In this document: positions 1-5,868 of the stretch, one piece after another
Numbering within the stretch: position 1 is the first letter of the stretch
Layout of the letters: every line of letters begins with the position of its first letter
DNA from: an uncultured Mailhella sp.
GTDB lineage: Bacteria; Desulfobacterota; Desulfovibrionia; Desulfovibrionales; Desulfovibrionaceae
DNA: 7,514 nucleotides
Assembly (NCBI RefSeq): GCF_905187505.1
Contig: NZ_CAJJIC010000118.1
Coordinates: 1 to 7,514 of the forward strand
Direction: 5' to 3'
The notes under the pieces: generated by a model
The model's input: only the letters and a program-made list of their open reading frames with translations
Database searches by the model: none
What the model was told of the DNA's origin: nothing
Made by a program: the position numbers and the translations under genes

Positions 1-17
1 AAAGGCTTCGCCTTTTT
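1..17 (+). terminator. Probable intrinsic terminator of a gene left of the window (may be cut by the edge)
   Basis: A 6-bp stem AAAGGC/GCCTTT around a three-base loop runs into five T residues (13-17) in the plus direction. The stem may continue leftward outside the window. No gene on this side is visible, so the assignment to an upstream plus-strand gene is inference. Confidence 0.5.
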
Positions 18-19
18 GG

Positions 20-44
20 AACTCCCCGCATAGCGGGGAGTTTT
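20..44 (+). terminator. Second plus-strand hairpin terminator
   Basis: A perfect 10-bp inverted repeat, AACTCCCCGC (20-29) and GCGGGGAGTT (33-42), surrounds the loop ATA and ends in four T residues (41-44). The T run is short but the stem is very stable. It follows the hairpin at 1-17 directly, so the two look like tandem terminators for transcription entering from the left. On the minus strand it has no U tract. Confidence 0.6.
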
Positions 45-51
45 CAGTCTT

Positions 52-85
52 AAAAAAAAACGCCTTGTGACTCATCACAAGGCGT
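52..85 (-). terminator. Strong intrinsic terminator of the metNIQ-oxidase-aminotransferase operon
   Basis: In the minus direction an 11-bp perfect stem (arms 75-85 and 60-70, loop 71-74) is followed by a run of nine U residues (plus-strand A run 52-60). This is a textbook rho-independent terminator. It is the first good one after the aminotransferase stop codon, about 330 bases upstream in window coordinates, so it probably ends the whole five-gene transcript. Confidence 0.88.
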
Positions 86-378
86 CGCCGTCATCCGGCG
101 TCCCGGGACGGATTCAAACCTCCGCCGGCAGCATGGCGTGCAAGACCGTCCAGGCCCCTGTATGTCCTCTCCCGTGACAGAAGCTCCTCTCCGGCACGTA
201 TGTCCAAAAGGCCCAAAACGACCGTCCCTCATGACGCCCGGGGCGGGGAAAGGCATCCCCCGCCCTGCCGGACTGCGGCGGCACAGCACATGACCGTCCG
301 CATGAATTTTCCCCTCTCTTCCCGAGCGCTTCGTCAACCAATGCTCCGGCGTCACGCTGCGGAAGCGTTTACCACGCC
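86..378. other. Stretch without a recognisable gene (operon 3' untranslated region)
   Basis: I see no convincing gene here. Short open frames exist on both strands. The best on the minus strand is 75 codons (341-114) with a TTG start. It has a poorly placed ribosome binding site, mixed codon use with AGA, AGG, TCA and TGT codons, and no family I recognise. Since the terminator lies at 52-85 and the last stop at 415, this segment is probably transcribed as a long 3' tail. It could be a decayed gene or hold a 3'-derived small RNA, but nothing in the sequence proves either. Confidence 0.4.
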
Positions 379-407
379 GGGAAGGACGGTACCGATCCGT
401 CCTTCCC
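379..407 (-). other. Hairpin directly after the aminotransferase stop codon
   Basis: A perfect 11-bp inverted repeat, GGGAAGGACGG (379-389) and CCGTCCTTCCC (397-407), surrounds a 7-base loop and begins 7 bases beyond the stop codon of the aminotransferase. In the minus direction no U run follows, so it is unlikely to be a standard intrinsic terminator. It may protect the mRNA 3' end from exonucleases or give partial termination. Confidence 0.5.
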
Positions 408-414
408 GCGCCGT

Positions 415-1587
415 TCATCCGCGCAGGCCCGACATTTTTTTTCTCATGCCGGACAGACGTTCCAGCGCCTCCTCAAGGGTATCCTTTCTCTTGGCAAAGT
501 GCAGACGGATGTACCTGTTTTCCGGTTCCCTGAAAAAGCTGGACCCGGGGACGGCGCCCACGCCCACATGTTCGGCAAGCTTCTCGCAGAAGGTGACGTC
601 GCTCTCAAAGCCGAACTCCGATATGTCCAGCAGAACGTAATATGCCCCTTCGGGATCGGTATGCGGAATCTTGAGATCATCGAGTCCCTTCATGAAGAGG
701 TTTTTCTTCTCCGTATACAAGGCGGCAAGGTCTCGATAGTAGTCGTCCCCGAAACGCAGTCCCGTCACGGCAGCCTCCTGCAGAGGGGAGGCCGCACCGA
801 CGGTAAGGAAATCATGCACCTTTCTGGCATGATCCACCACTTCGGGAGAAGCAATGATGTATCCCAGACGCCAGCCCGTGATGGAGTAGGTCTTGGACAG
901 CGAGCTGCAGGAAATGGTGCGCTCGGCCATTCCGGGCAGCGAGGCCATATAGACATGCCTGTGAGGGGCATAGACGATATGCTCATAGACCTCGTCCGTG
1001 ATCACATAGGCGTCGTACTTGCGTGCAAGACCGGCTATGATCTCCAGTTCCTCGCGGGTAAAGACCTTCCCGCACGGGTTGGAAGGGTTGCACAGAATAA
1101 CGGCCTTGGGACGCTGCCGGAATGCGTCTTCGAGCTTTTCGGGATCAAAACGGAACAGAGGGGGCTCCAGAGCCACATAGATGGGCTCAGCTCCGGAAAG
1201 AACGGCATCCGCCCCGTAGTTCTCATAGAAGGGGGAAAAGACCACGACCTTGTCGCCGGGATTGGTCACCGTCAGCATGGCGGCCATCATGGCTTCGGTA
1301 CTTCCGCAGGTGACCACAATCTCGGTATCGGGATCAATGGGACGCCCCATGAAGCGCGACTGCTTGGCGGCAAGAGCTTCACGGAAATTCTGCGCTCCCC
1401 ATGTGACCGAGTACTGATGCGGGCCCTGTGCGGCCACTTCGGCCAGACGGTCAAGGATGGGCTTCGGCGGATCGAAATCCGGGAACCCCTGAGAAAGATT
1501 GATGGCTCCGAATTCCATGGACACACGGGTCATGCGACGGATCACGGAATCCGTAAAACCGGTCGTTCTGTGGGAAAGATTCTGCAT
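415..1587 (-). CDS. PLP-dependent class I/II aminotransferase, kynurenine/methionine aminotransferase (YbdL-like) type
   Basis: This cytosolic fold-type I aminotransferase of 390 residues swaps an amino group between an amino acid and a 2-oxo acid. Visible landmarks are LSQGFPDF (31-38), the cofactor-binding GSTEA (95-99), NPSNP with N170, TDEVYEH with D198 and Y201, SSLSK with the Schiff-base lysine K232, GWRLGY with R240, and the substrate-carboxylate arginine R361 in IRLHFAK. Length and motifs are complete. The SQGFPDF and TDEVYEH signatures and the overall pattern resemble the KAT/glutamine transaminase K/YbdL group, known for methionine, aromatic and glutamine substrates and, in some members, cysteine S-conjugate beta-lyase activity. 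The ATG is 8 bases after the oxidase stop, with GAGG overlapping that stop. Being downstream of a methionine importer favours methionine/4-methylthio-2-oxobutanoate as substrate pair, but this is inference. A generic aspartate/aromatic aminotransferase annotation would also be defensible. Confidence 0.93.
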   Translation of the reverse strand: MQNLSHRTTGFTDSVIRRMTRVSMEFGAINLSQGFPDFDPPKPILDRLAEVAAQGPHQYSVTWGAQNFREALAAKQSRFMGRPIDPDTEIVVTCGSTEAMMAAMLTVTNPGDKVVVFSPFYENYGADAVLSGAEPIYVALEPPLFRFDPEKLEDAFRQRPKAVILCNPSNPCGKVFTREELEIIAGLARKYDAYVITDEVYEHIVYAPHRHVYMASLPGMAERTISCSSLSKTYSITGWRLGYIIASPEVVDHARKVHDFLTVGAASPLQEAAVTGLRFGDDYYRDLAALYTEKKNLFMKGLDDLKIPHTDPEGAYYVLLDISEFGFESDVTFCEKLAEHVGVGAVPGSSFFREPENRYIRLHFAKRKDTLEEALERLSGMRKKMSGLRG

Positions 1588-1595
1588 GAGGCACC

Positions 1596-2957
1596 TCAGG
1601 CCAGATAGGATTTATGGTCGTTCAGAATGTGACGCTCATCCAGCGCATCCTTGAGGCGGCGCTGCACGGCGAGTTTTAGCTCGGAAGTATGGGACAGATA
1701 ATACGGGCGCTTGCTCAGGCCTATGCCGTGCTCCCCGGAAGTGAGCCCTCCCAGACGATAGGCCTCCCCGTAAATCCTCTTCATGCAGGAACCGAGATCC
1801 CTGTGCCATTCCTCATCGGAACGTCGACCGCGCATCACGCACAGATGCACGTTGCCGTCCCCGGCATGGCCGAACGCCACCATCCTCACCTTGTCTTCCT
1901 TTTCAACCTGATGAACGTAGTCCACAAAGTCAGGGATTTTGTCGATGGGCACCACGATGTCCACGGGTTCCTGTTCAGATATGGCCTCCACAGCCTTCAC
2001 CAGACAGCCCCGCACGCGCCAGATCTCCGCCGCCCGGGCCGGATCGTTCAGCGCCACGAAGTCCAGAGCGCCATGCCGGAGAACCAGTTCACGCACACGT
2101 TCCACGCGGTCTTCGATGTCTTCCCTCCGACCGTCAAAGGTGAGCAGAATGTAGGCTTCTGCCTGAGGACAGGGGTAGCTGATGCCTGTAAAGCGCTCGC
2201 CGAGCTCCACCACGCTGCGCTCCACGAATTCCACGGCCGTAGGGTCAAGCCCCGCCTGAAGAATCAGCGGCACGCTCCTGATGCCTTCATGAAGACCGGC
2301 AAAGGGAACCAGCGCCGTAAGAGAATATTCCGGACGCCCCACCAGACGCAGGAGGCATCGCGTGATCACGGCCAGCGTTCCTTCCGATCCGATGACAAGC
2401 TGTTTCAGGTCCAGCCCGCTGGCATCCTTCACGTTCTTGCTCCCCAGCTCCACGACGTCCCCATTGGCCAGCACCACGGTGAGTCCGCGCACATAGTCAC
2501 GGGTGACCCCGTACTTCACGGCCCTCATGCCTCCGGCGTTGGTGGAAATGTTGCCGCCCAGCGTAGAGGCCTTTTCTCCCGGGTCCGGAGGATAGAAGAG
2601 GCCCATGGACTCGACTCGGGCCTGCAGATCCTGAAGCAGGACGCCGGGTTCCGCCGTCACGGTAAACGTATCGGGATCCACCTCAAGGATGCGGTTCATG
2701 CGGGAAAGGTCAAGAATGATTCCTCCGTCAGGTACCGTGGATCCCACGAGATTGGTTCCCGCCCCTCTCGGGGTCACGGGAATCCGCCTCTGCCAGGCCA
2801 AGCGCATGACGGCGCTCACCTCTTCCGTGGTCAGAGGATAAACCAGTGCCTGCGCGGTTCCGCGACGGCGGCCCAGCGTATCGGACAAGGCGGCTTCAGG
2901 TATGTTCTCCACAATGACGCGGTCACTGTCCCGGATGATGTCGTAAAGTTCACGCAT
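1596..2957 (-). CDS. FAD-linked 2-hydroxyacid oxidase/dehydrogenase, GlcD / D-lactate dehydrogenase family
   Basis: This 453-residue flavoprotein of the VAO/PCMH superfamily has an N-terminal FAD-binding domain (about 35-205), with PRGAGTNLVGS at 63-73 and PPDPGEKASTLGGNISTN at 123-140, followed by GGMRAVKYG. The C-terminal substrate/cap domain (about 210-450) carries FGHAGDGNVH (362-371) and SGEHGIG (407-413). In GlcD, D-lactate and D-2-hydroxyglutarate dehydrogenases these supply the metal- and carboxylate-binding His/Glu residues. It is expected to oxidise a D-2-hydroxy acid to a 2-oxo acid, passing electrons to a carrier or electron-transfer flavoprotein. There is no fused iron-sulphur domain and no GlcE/GlcF partner next to it. 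The usual C-terminal pattern ILNPGK is here ILNDHK, a small oddity outside the catalytic motifs. The ATG lies 9 bases after the metQ stop, with a GGAG site. The true substrate cannot be read from sequence; a methylthio hydroxy acid is suggested only by the neighbours. Confidence 0.93.
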   Translation of the reverse strand: MRELYDIIRDSDRVIVENIPEAALSDTLGRRRGTAQALVYPLTTEEVSAVMRLAWQRRIPVTPRGAGTNLVGSTVPDGGIILDLSRMNRILEVDPDTFTVTAEPGVLLQDLQARVESMGLFYPPDPGEKASTLGGNISTNAGGMRAVKYGVTRDYVRGLTVVLANGDVVELGSKNVKDASGLDLKQLVIGSEGTLAVITRCLLRLVGRPEYSLTALVPFAGLHEGIRSVPLILQAGLDPTAVEFVERSVVELGERFTGISYPCPQAEAYILLTFDGRREDIEDRVERVRELVLRHGALDFVALNDPARAAEIWRVRGCLVKAVEAISEQEPVDIVVPIDKIPDFVDYVHQVEKEDKVRMVAFGHAGDGNVHLCVMRGRRSDEEWHRDLGSCMKRIYGEAYRLGGLTSGEHGIGLSKRPYYLSHTSELKLAVQRRLKDALDERHILNDHKSYLA

Positions 2958-2966
2958 GACACGCTC

Positions 2967-3767
2967 CTATTTCCAGGCAGGCACGAAGAAGCCGGCAAAG
3001 GTGGTGTTGAAAACGTCGATGACGGCCTGAGACTGATAGACTTCCACGATGCGTCGAAAAACAGGGTTGTCGGCCTCGGACGTACGGCTGGCGATGAGAC
3101 AGGTATAGCTGTCGTCGTCATACTTCGGTTCCTTGAACAGAGCTTCATCAGCCGTAAGACCGCTGTCCAGCGCATAATTTCCGTTGACGGCCGCCAGCGC
3201 CACGTCGGGCAGCAGGGAAACTATCAGGTTGGCGTCCACCTCCACGAAATCAAGAGGCACACGGGTGGAGGCGATGTCGGAAAGATCGGGAGAGGCTCCC
3301 GCGCCCTCCTTCAGCTTCAGCACTCCGGCCGCTTCAAGCAGCTTCAGGGCGCGGCCTTCATTGGTGGCATCGTTGGGAACGGCCACCTTGTCGCCTGCCC
3401 TGAGCTCGTCCACGGACGTGATCTTGCGGGAGTACAGATTCATGGCCACGATGAAGGTATCGCCTATGGAGGTTATCTCATAGCCGTTGTTTTTGATCTC
3501 ATTCCGAAGAAAGGCATGGTGCTGAAAGGCATTGAGATCAACTTCTCCACTGGCCAGCGCCTGATTGGGCAAAGAGAAGTTGGAAAACTGCACGTATTCC
3601 AGCTTCACGCCCTCTTTGGCCATTTCTTCGGCCACGGGAGCCCATATTTCTTCGTAAACGGCGCCGGTAAGACCGATTTTCACCACCTGCTGCGCAAAGG
3701 CCGGAACGGCGGAGGCAAAAAGAACAAAAACAAGAGCGGAAGTCTTGATAAGAGCGGAAATATTCAT
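2967..3767 (-). CDS. metQ: MetQ/NlpA-family periplasmic methionine-binding protein
   Basis: This is the solute-binding subunit of the methionine-type ABC importer, 266 residues from the ATG chosen here. An in-frame TTG four codons earlier is rejected because GAGG (3774-3777) sits six bases before the ATG and would fall inside the coding region if the TTG were used. Residues 1-25 form a signal peptide with a hydrophobic core and a VPAFA/QQ signal peptidase I site. There is no lipobox cysteine, unlike E. coli MetQ, so the protein is probably soluble in the periplasm. Family hallmarks include VVKIGLTG, the FSNFSLPNQAL region, NAFQHHAFL (79-87) and VPNDATNEGRAL (130-141). It lies 15 bases downstream of metI. 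NlpA-family proteins can bind D-methionine, methionine derivatives and other amino acids, so L-methionine is likely but not certain. Confidence 0.92.
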   Translation of the reverse strand: MNISALIKTSALVFVLFASAVPAFAQQVVKIGLTGAVYEEIWAPVAEEMAKEGVKLEYVQFSNFSLPNQALASGEVDLNAFQHHAFLRNEIKNNGYEITSIGDTFIVAMNLYSRKITSVDELRAGDKVAVPNDATNEGRALKLLEAAGVLKLKEGAGASPDLSDIASTRVPLDFVEVDANLIVSLLPDVALAAVNGNYALDSGLTADEALFKEPKYDDDSYTCLIASRTSEADNPVFRRIVEVYQSQAVIDVFNTTFAGFFVPAWK

Positions 3768-3782
3768 GATGAACCTCAAAAA

Positions 3783-4463
3783 TTAGTGTTTGCTGATGCG
3801 GGCCACAAGGCTTCCCAAAAGCTGGATGACCGTCACGATGGCAACAAGAACGATGACCGTGGAATAGATGATGTCCATGCGACTGCGCTGCTGCCCGTAG
3901 ACATAGGCAAAGTTGCCGAGACCGCCTGCGCCGACGGCTCCGGCCATGGCCGTCAGCCCTATGAGACTGATGAGGGTGATGGTCACGCCACGGGCTATGG
4001 AAGGAACGCTCTCCCGAAGATACACCCGGCATATGATGTCGAGCCTGCTGCATCCCATGGCCTGAGCCGCTTCCACGAGACCGGGACTGACCTCGCTCAA
4101 TGCCGATTCCATCTGCCTCGCCAGAAACGGCACCGTTCCGAAGACGAGGGGAACGATGGAGCCCTGCACACCGATGGCCGTACCGGAAATGAGACGGGTC
4201 AGAGGCAGAAGACAAAAAAGCAGGATGATGAACGGAATGGAACGGAAGAGATTTATGGTCTTGTCCAGCACTTCGTAGACCAGACGGTTCTCCATGAGTC
4301 CGCCCCGCCTCGTGACGATGAGCATGACGCCGAGCACAAGCCCGAGAACAAAGGATATGCCCCCTGACCAGAACGTCATCTGAAGGGTCTCCACCGTGCT
4401 GCGCCAGAGCATGGGCAGCGACTTCATGGTATAGGGGAAAAATTCAATGAGCAGCTCATGCAT
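3783..4463 (-). CDS. metI: MetI methionine ABC transporter permease
   Basis: This is an inner-membrane permease of 226 residues, the usual MetI size, which dimerises and pairs with two MetN subunits. Hydrophobic segments occur at about 25-50, 66-92, 98-115, 155-182 and 197-220, fitting the five-helix MetI fold. The cytoplasmic coupling (EAA) loop is clear: EAAQAMGCSR at 131-140, then LDIICRVYLRESVP. The conserved N-terminal TVETLQMT and the GAVGAGGLGNFAYVYGQQR segment are typical of D-methionine/methionine permeases. Its ATG overlaps the end of metN by 8 bases (4456-4463), implying translational coupling, and GGAGG (4473-4477) lies nine bases upstream inside metN. Confidence 0.94.
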   Translation of the reverse strand: MHELLIEFFPYTMKSLPMLWRSTVETLQMTFWSGGISFVLGLVLGVMLIVTRRGGLMENRLVYEVLDKTINLFRSIPFIILLFCLLPLTRLISGTAIGVQGSIVPLVFGTVPFLARQMESALSEVSPGLVEAAQAMGCSRLDIICRVYLRESVPSIARGVTITLISLIGLTAMAGAVGAGGLGNFAYVYGQQRSRMDIIYSTVIVLVAIVTVIQLLGSLVARISKH

Positions 4464-5490
4464 TGAGAAGAACCTCCACGCCTACATGGATATTTTCAAG
4501 ATATTCGATGCATCCTCTGATGGATTCCTCCTTTCCCTCGGCAATGACTATCAGCCCCCCCAGGGGATGCCCGTCGATCATTTCGACATTGCCGAAAATA
4601 ATGTTCAGATCCACGCCGTAAGTACGGGAAAGATAGGAAACCAGCGCGCTGCAGACATTGCGCTCAACATAGCGAAGGCTGAGAATGCACTGCCCCGGCT
4701 TCAGTTCCAGAAGCGGCGATTTATCTTTCAGAAGTCGACGGAATCCGGCGAGATGAGAAGTCATCTCCATGAAATTGCGGGTAACGGCCTGCTGCGGATT
4801 GGCGAACACGGAAAAAACGTCGCCCTGCTCCACCACGGCTCCGTTCTCCATGACGGCGACGTGATTGCAGATTTCCTTGATGACCTGCATTTCGTGGGTG
4901 ATGAGGACTATGGTCAGTCCCAGCTTACGGTTCAGTTCGCGCAAAAGCTGGAGTATGGACTGAGTGGTCTGGGGATCAAGCGCGCTGGTGGCTTCGTCGC
5001 AGAGCAGCACCTCGGGATCGCTGGCAAGCGCACGGGCAATGGCCACACGCTGTTTCTGCCCGCCGGAAAGCCGGGAAGGATAGTCTCCCTCCCTGCCCGA
5101 AAGCCCCACAAGGTCGAGAAGCTCCTTTACCCGCGCGGCAACGGCATCTCTGGAAAGTCCGCGGCCGACAAGAGGAAAGGCGACATTGCCGAAAACCGTG
5201 CGTGAACTGAACAGATTGAACTGCTGGAAAATCATGCCGATGCGGCGACGCACGGCGCGCACTTCCCCCTCGCTCAGCTGAGTGAGGTCGGTATCGTCGA
5301 ACAGTACCCTGCCCGACGTGGGACGTTCCAGAAGATTGATGCAGCGAAGCAATGTTGACTTTCCCGCCCCGGAAAAGCCGATGATGCCGAATATATCGCC
5401 GCGTTCAATGGTAAGGTGGACATGTTTGACGGCCTCCACGGGGCCCTGCGCGCCTGCGAACACCTTGCAGACGTCTTCGAGACGAATCAT
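4456..5490 (-). CDS. metN: MetN methionine ABC transporter ATPase with C-terminal NIL regulatory domain
   Basis: This cytoplasmic ATPase of 344 residues powers the importer. Walker A is GFSGAGKST (38-46, with K44), the Q-loop is IFQQFNLF (87-94), the ABC signature is LSGGQ (141-145), Walker B is VLLCDEATSALD (161-172, with D165 and E166), and the switch histidine is H199 in LITHE. Residues about 255-344 form the NIL/C2 domain that in known MetN proteins binds methionine and shuts down transport when the cell has enough (trans-inhibition). The segment NIIFGNVEMIDGHPLGGLIV at 296-315 is the NIL core. The domain is full length, so feedback control is probably kept. The ATG is preceded by AAGGAA (5499-5504) with eight bases spacing. 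It is the first gene of the operon, behind a structured leader. Confidence 0.95.
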   Translation of the reverse strand: MIRLEDVCKVFAGAQGPVEAVKHVHLTIERGDIFGIIGFSGAGKSTLLRCINLLERPTSGRVLFDDTDLTQLSEGEVRAVRRRIGMIFQQFNLFSSRTVFGNVAFPLVGRGLSRDAVAARVKELLDLVGLSGREGDYPSRLSGGQKQRVAIARALASDPEVLLCDEATSALDPQTTQSILQLLRELNRKLGLTIVLITHEMQVIKEICNHVAVMENGAVVEQGDVFSVFANPQQAVTRNFMEMTSHLAGFRRLLKDKSPLLELKPGQCILSLRYVERNVCSALVSYLSRTYGVDLNIIFGNVEMIDGHPLGGLIVIAEGKEESIRGCIEYLENIHVGVEVLLNA

Positions 5491-5504
5491 GGAATGCGTT
5501 CCTT

Positions 5505-5540
5505 GCGAAAAAAAGGAAAAACAACCGGAATACCTTCCGG
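5505..5540 (-). terminator. Candidate attenuator hairpin with U-rich tail just before metN
   Basis: In the minus direction the arms CCGGAA (5540-5535) and TTCCGG (5530-5525) flank a four-base loop. They are followed by a U-rich tail with U5 (5517-5521) and U7 (5508-5514). The metN ribosome binding site (5499-5504) comes immediately after, so termination here would stop transcription before the gene. The 6-bp stem is short, so efficiency may be modest. Placement in the leader of a methionine transport operon suggests transcription attenuation, an inference. Confidence 0.45.
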
Positions 5541-5554
5541 AGAACGCACGAAGA

Positions 5555-5632
5555 CTCCCAGGCGCAGGAAAAAAGGCAGGATTCAGCTAGCGAACAGACA
5601 TAGACTCCCTGCGCATATGATACGCCTGGGAG
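5555..5632 (-). promoter_or_regulatory. Leader RNA with three mutually competing arms (possible attenuator or riboswitch-like element)
   Basis: In mRNA sense, arm 1 is CTCCCAGGCG (5632-5623). It can pair with the adjacent arm 2, ATGCGC-A-GGGAG (5616-5605), as two helices of 6 and 5 pairs across a small internal loop. It can instead pair with the later arm 3, CGCCTGGGAG (5564-5555), as a perfect 10-bp helix that extends to about 13 pairs with wobble ends. Both cannot form at once. The element lies 14 bases ahead of the candidate terminator 5525-5540. I see no SAM-I riboswitch core. I do not see an obvious anti-terminator that overlaps the terminator stem itself, so the switching mechanism is unproven. 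Confidence 0.4.
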
Positions 5633-5640
5633 CAAAACAT
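5587..5640 (-). CDS. Possible 17-residue leader peptide with internal Met codons
   Basis: An ATG-started frame encodes MFCSQAYHMRRESMSVR and stops at TAG (5587-5589), about 100 bases ahead of metN. Met codons occur at positions 1, 9 and 14. Arms 1 and 2 of the leader structure lie inside the frame and arm 3 lies after its stop, the layout seen in ribosome-mediated attenuators. The ribosome binding site is weak (only GGA close to the ATG), and three Met codons that are not consecutive make a poor sensor. It may be a chance frame. Confidence 0.2.
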   Translation of the reverse strand: MFCSQAYHMRRESMSVR

Positions 5641-5679
5641 TCGTCCGAAACGAAAGTTTCGACGAACAAGCCGTTCGAA
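5640..5679 (-). promoter_or_regulatory. TTCG/CGAA-rich overlapping dyads upstream of metN (operator or leader hairpin)
   Basis: The segment 5640-5666 is an 11-bp inverted repeat with one bulged base (TTCGTC-GAAAC, loop GAAA, GTTTC-GACGAA). Its right arm is shared with a second, weaker dyad at 5658-5679 (TTCGACG to CGTTCGAA). It sits between the candidate promoter and the leader frame. As RNA it would be a stable hairpin; as DNA it could be a repressor operator. I cannot assign a regulator. Confidence 0.35.
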
Positions 5680-5705
5680 AAATATAGCCATAATCTTTAC
5701 CTCGC

Positions 5706-5738
5706 GGTATACTTGCCTGACCTTTTATTTTTTGTCAA
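5706..5738 (-). promoter_or_regulatory. Candidate promoter of the metNIQ operon
   Basis: A perfect -35 hexamer TTGACA lies on the minus strand (5738-5733) within an AT-rich tract (about 5718-5770) that could act as an UP element. The -10 is poorer: AAGTAT (5714-5709) at 18 bases spacing, or TATACC (5711-5706) at 21 bases. A better -10-like TATATT occurs at 5686-5681 but without a matching -35. The transcript would start roughly 200 bases before metN, leaving room for the structured leader. Confidence 0.35.
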
Positions 5739-5868
5739 ATAAAAAATAGAGACATATGACAATAAGATATATAAAAGCAACCGCGCACTCTGCAGACCGA
5801 AGAGAAGCGTTGGTGCACGGGATCCATGCCTTCCGAGGTCTGTCGGCAGCCGCCATGAACATTTTTCA

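Noticed and set aside
108..125. tRNA T-loop-like sequence GGTTTGAATCC on the minus strand
   Set aside because: The flanking bases do not form a proper 5-bp T stem, and no acceptor, D or anticodon arms can be built around it, so it is neither a tRNA nor a clear attachment site.
114..341. Minus-strand frame of 75 codons after the aminotransferase
   Set aside because: TTG start with a Shine-Dalgarno-like GGAG only two bases away, atypical codon use, and no recognisable fold or motif.
499..1608. Plus-strand open frame of 369 codons
   Set aside because: It is antisense to the aminotransferase with its intact catalytic motifs; no domain or ribosome binding site supports it.
3768..3779. Upstream TTG start for metQ
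   Set aside because: The GAGG ribosome binding site lies within this extension and is correctly spaced for the ATG at 3767, which also gives a normal signal peptide.
1689..4367. Very long plus-strand open frame of 892 codons
   Set aside because: It lies fully antisense to the oxidase, metQ and metI, which have clear domains. Its translation is rich in His, Gly and Arg with no recognisable motif, the usual by-product of GC-biased codons on the opposite strand.
4447..5205. Plus-strand open frame of 252 codons opposite metN
   Set aside because: Mirror frame of metN; no family resemblance and no credible start context.
5490..5700. SAM-I riboswitch upstream of metN
   Set aside because: The conserved SAM-I core segments (the GAUGAAACC-type and kink-turn sequences) are not found in the leader; the structure present is different.
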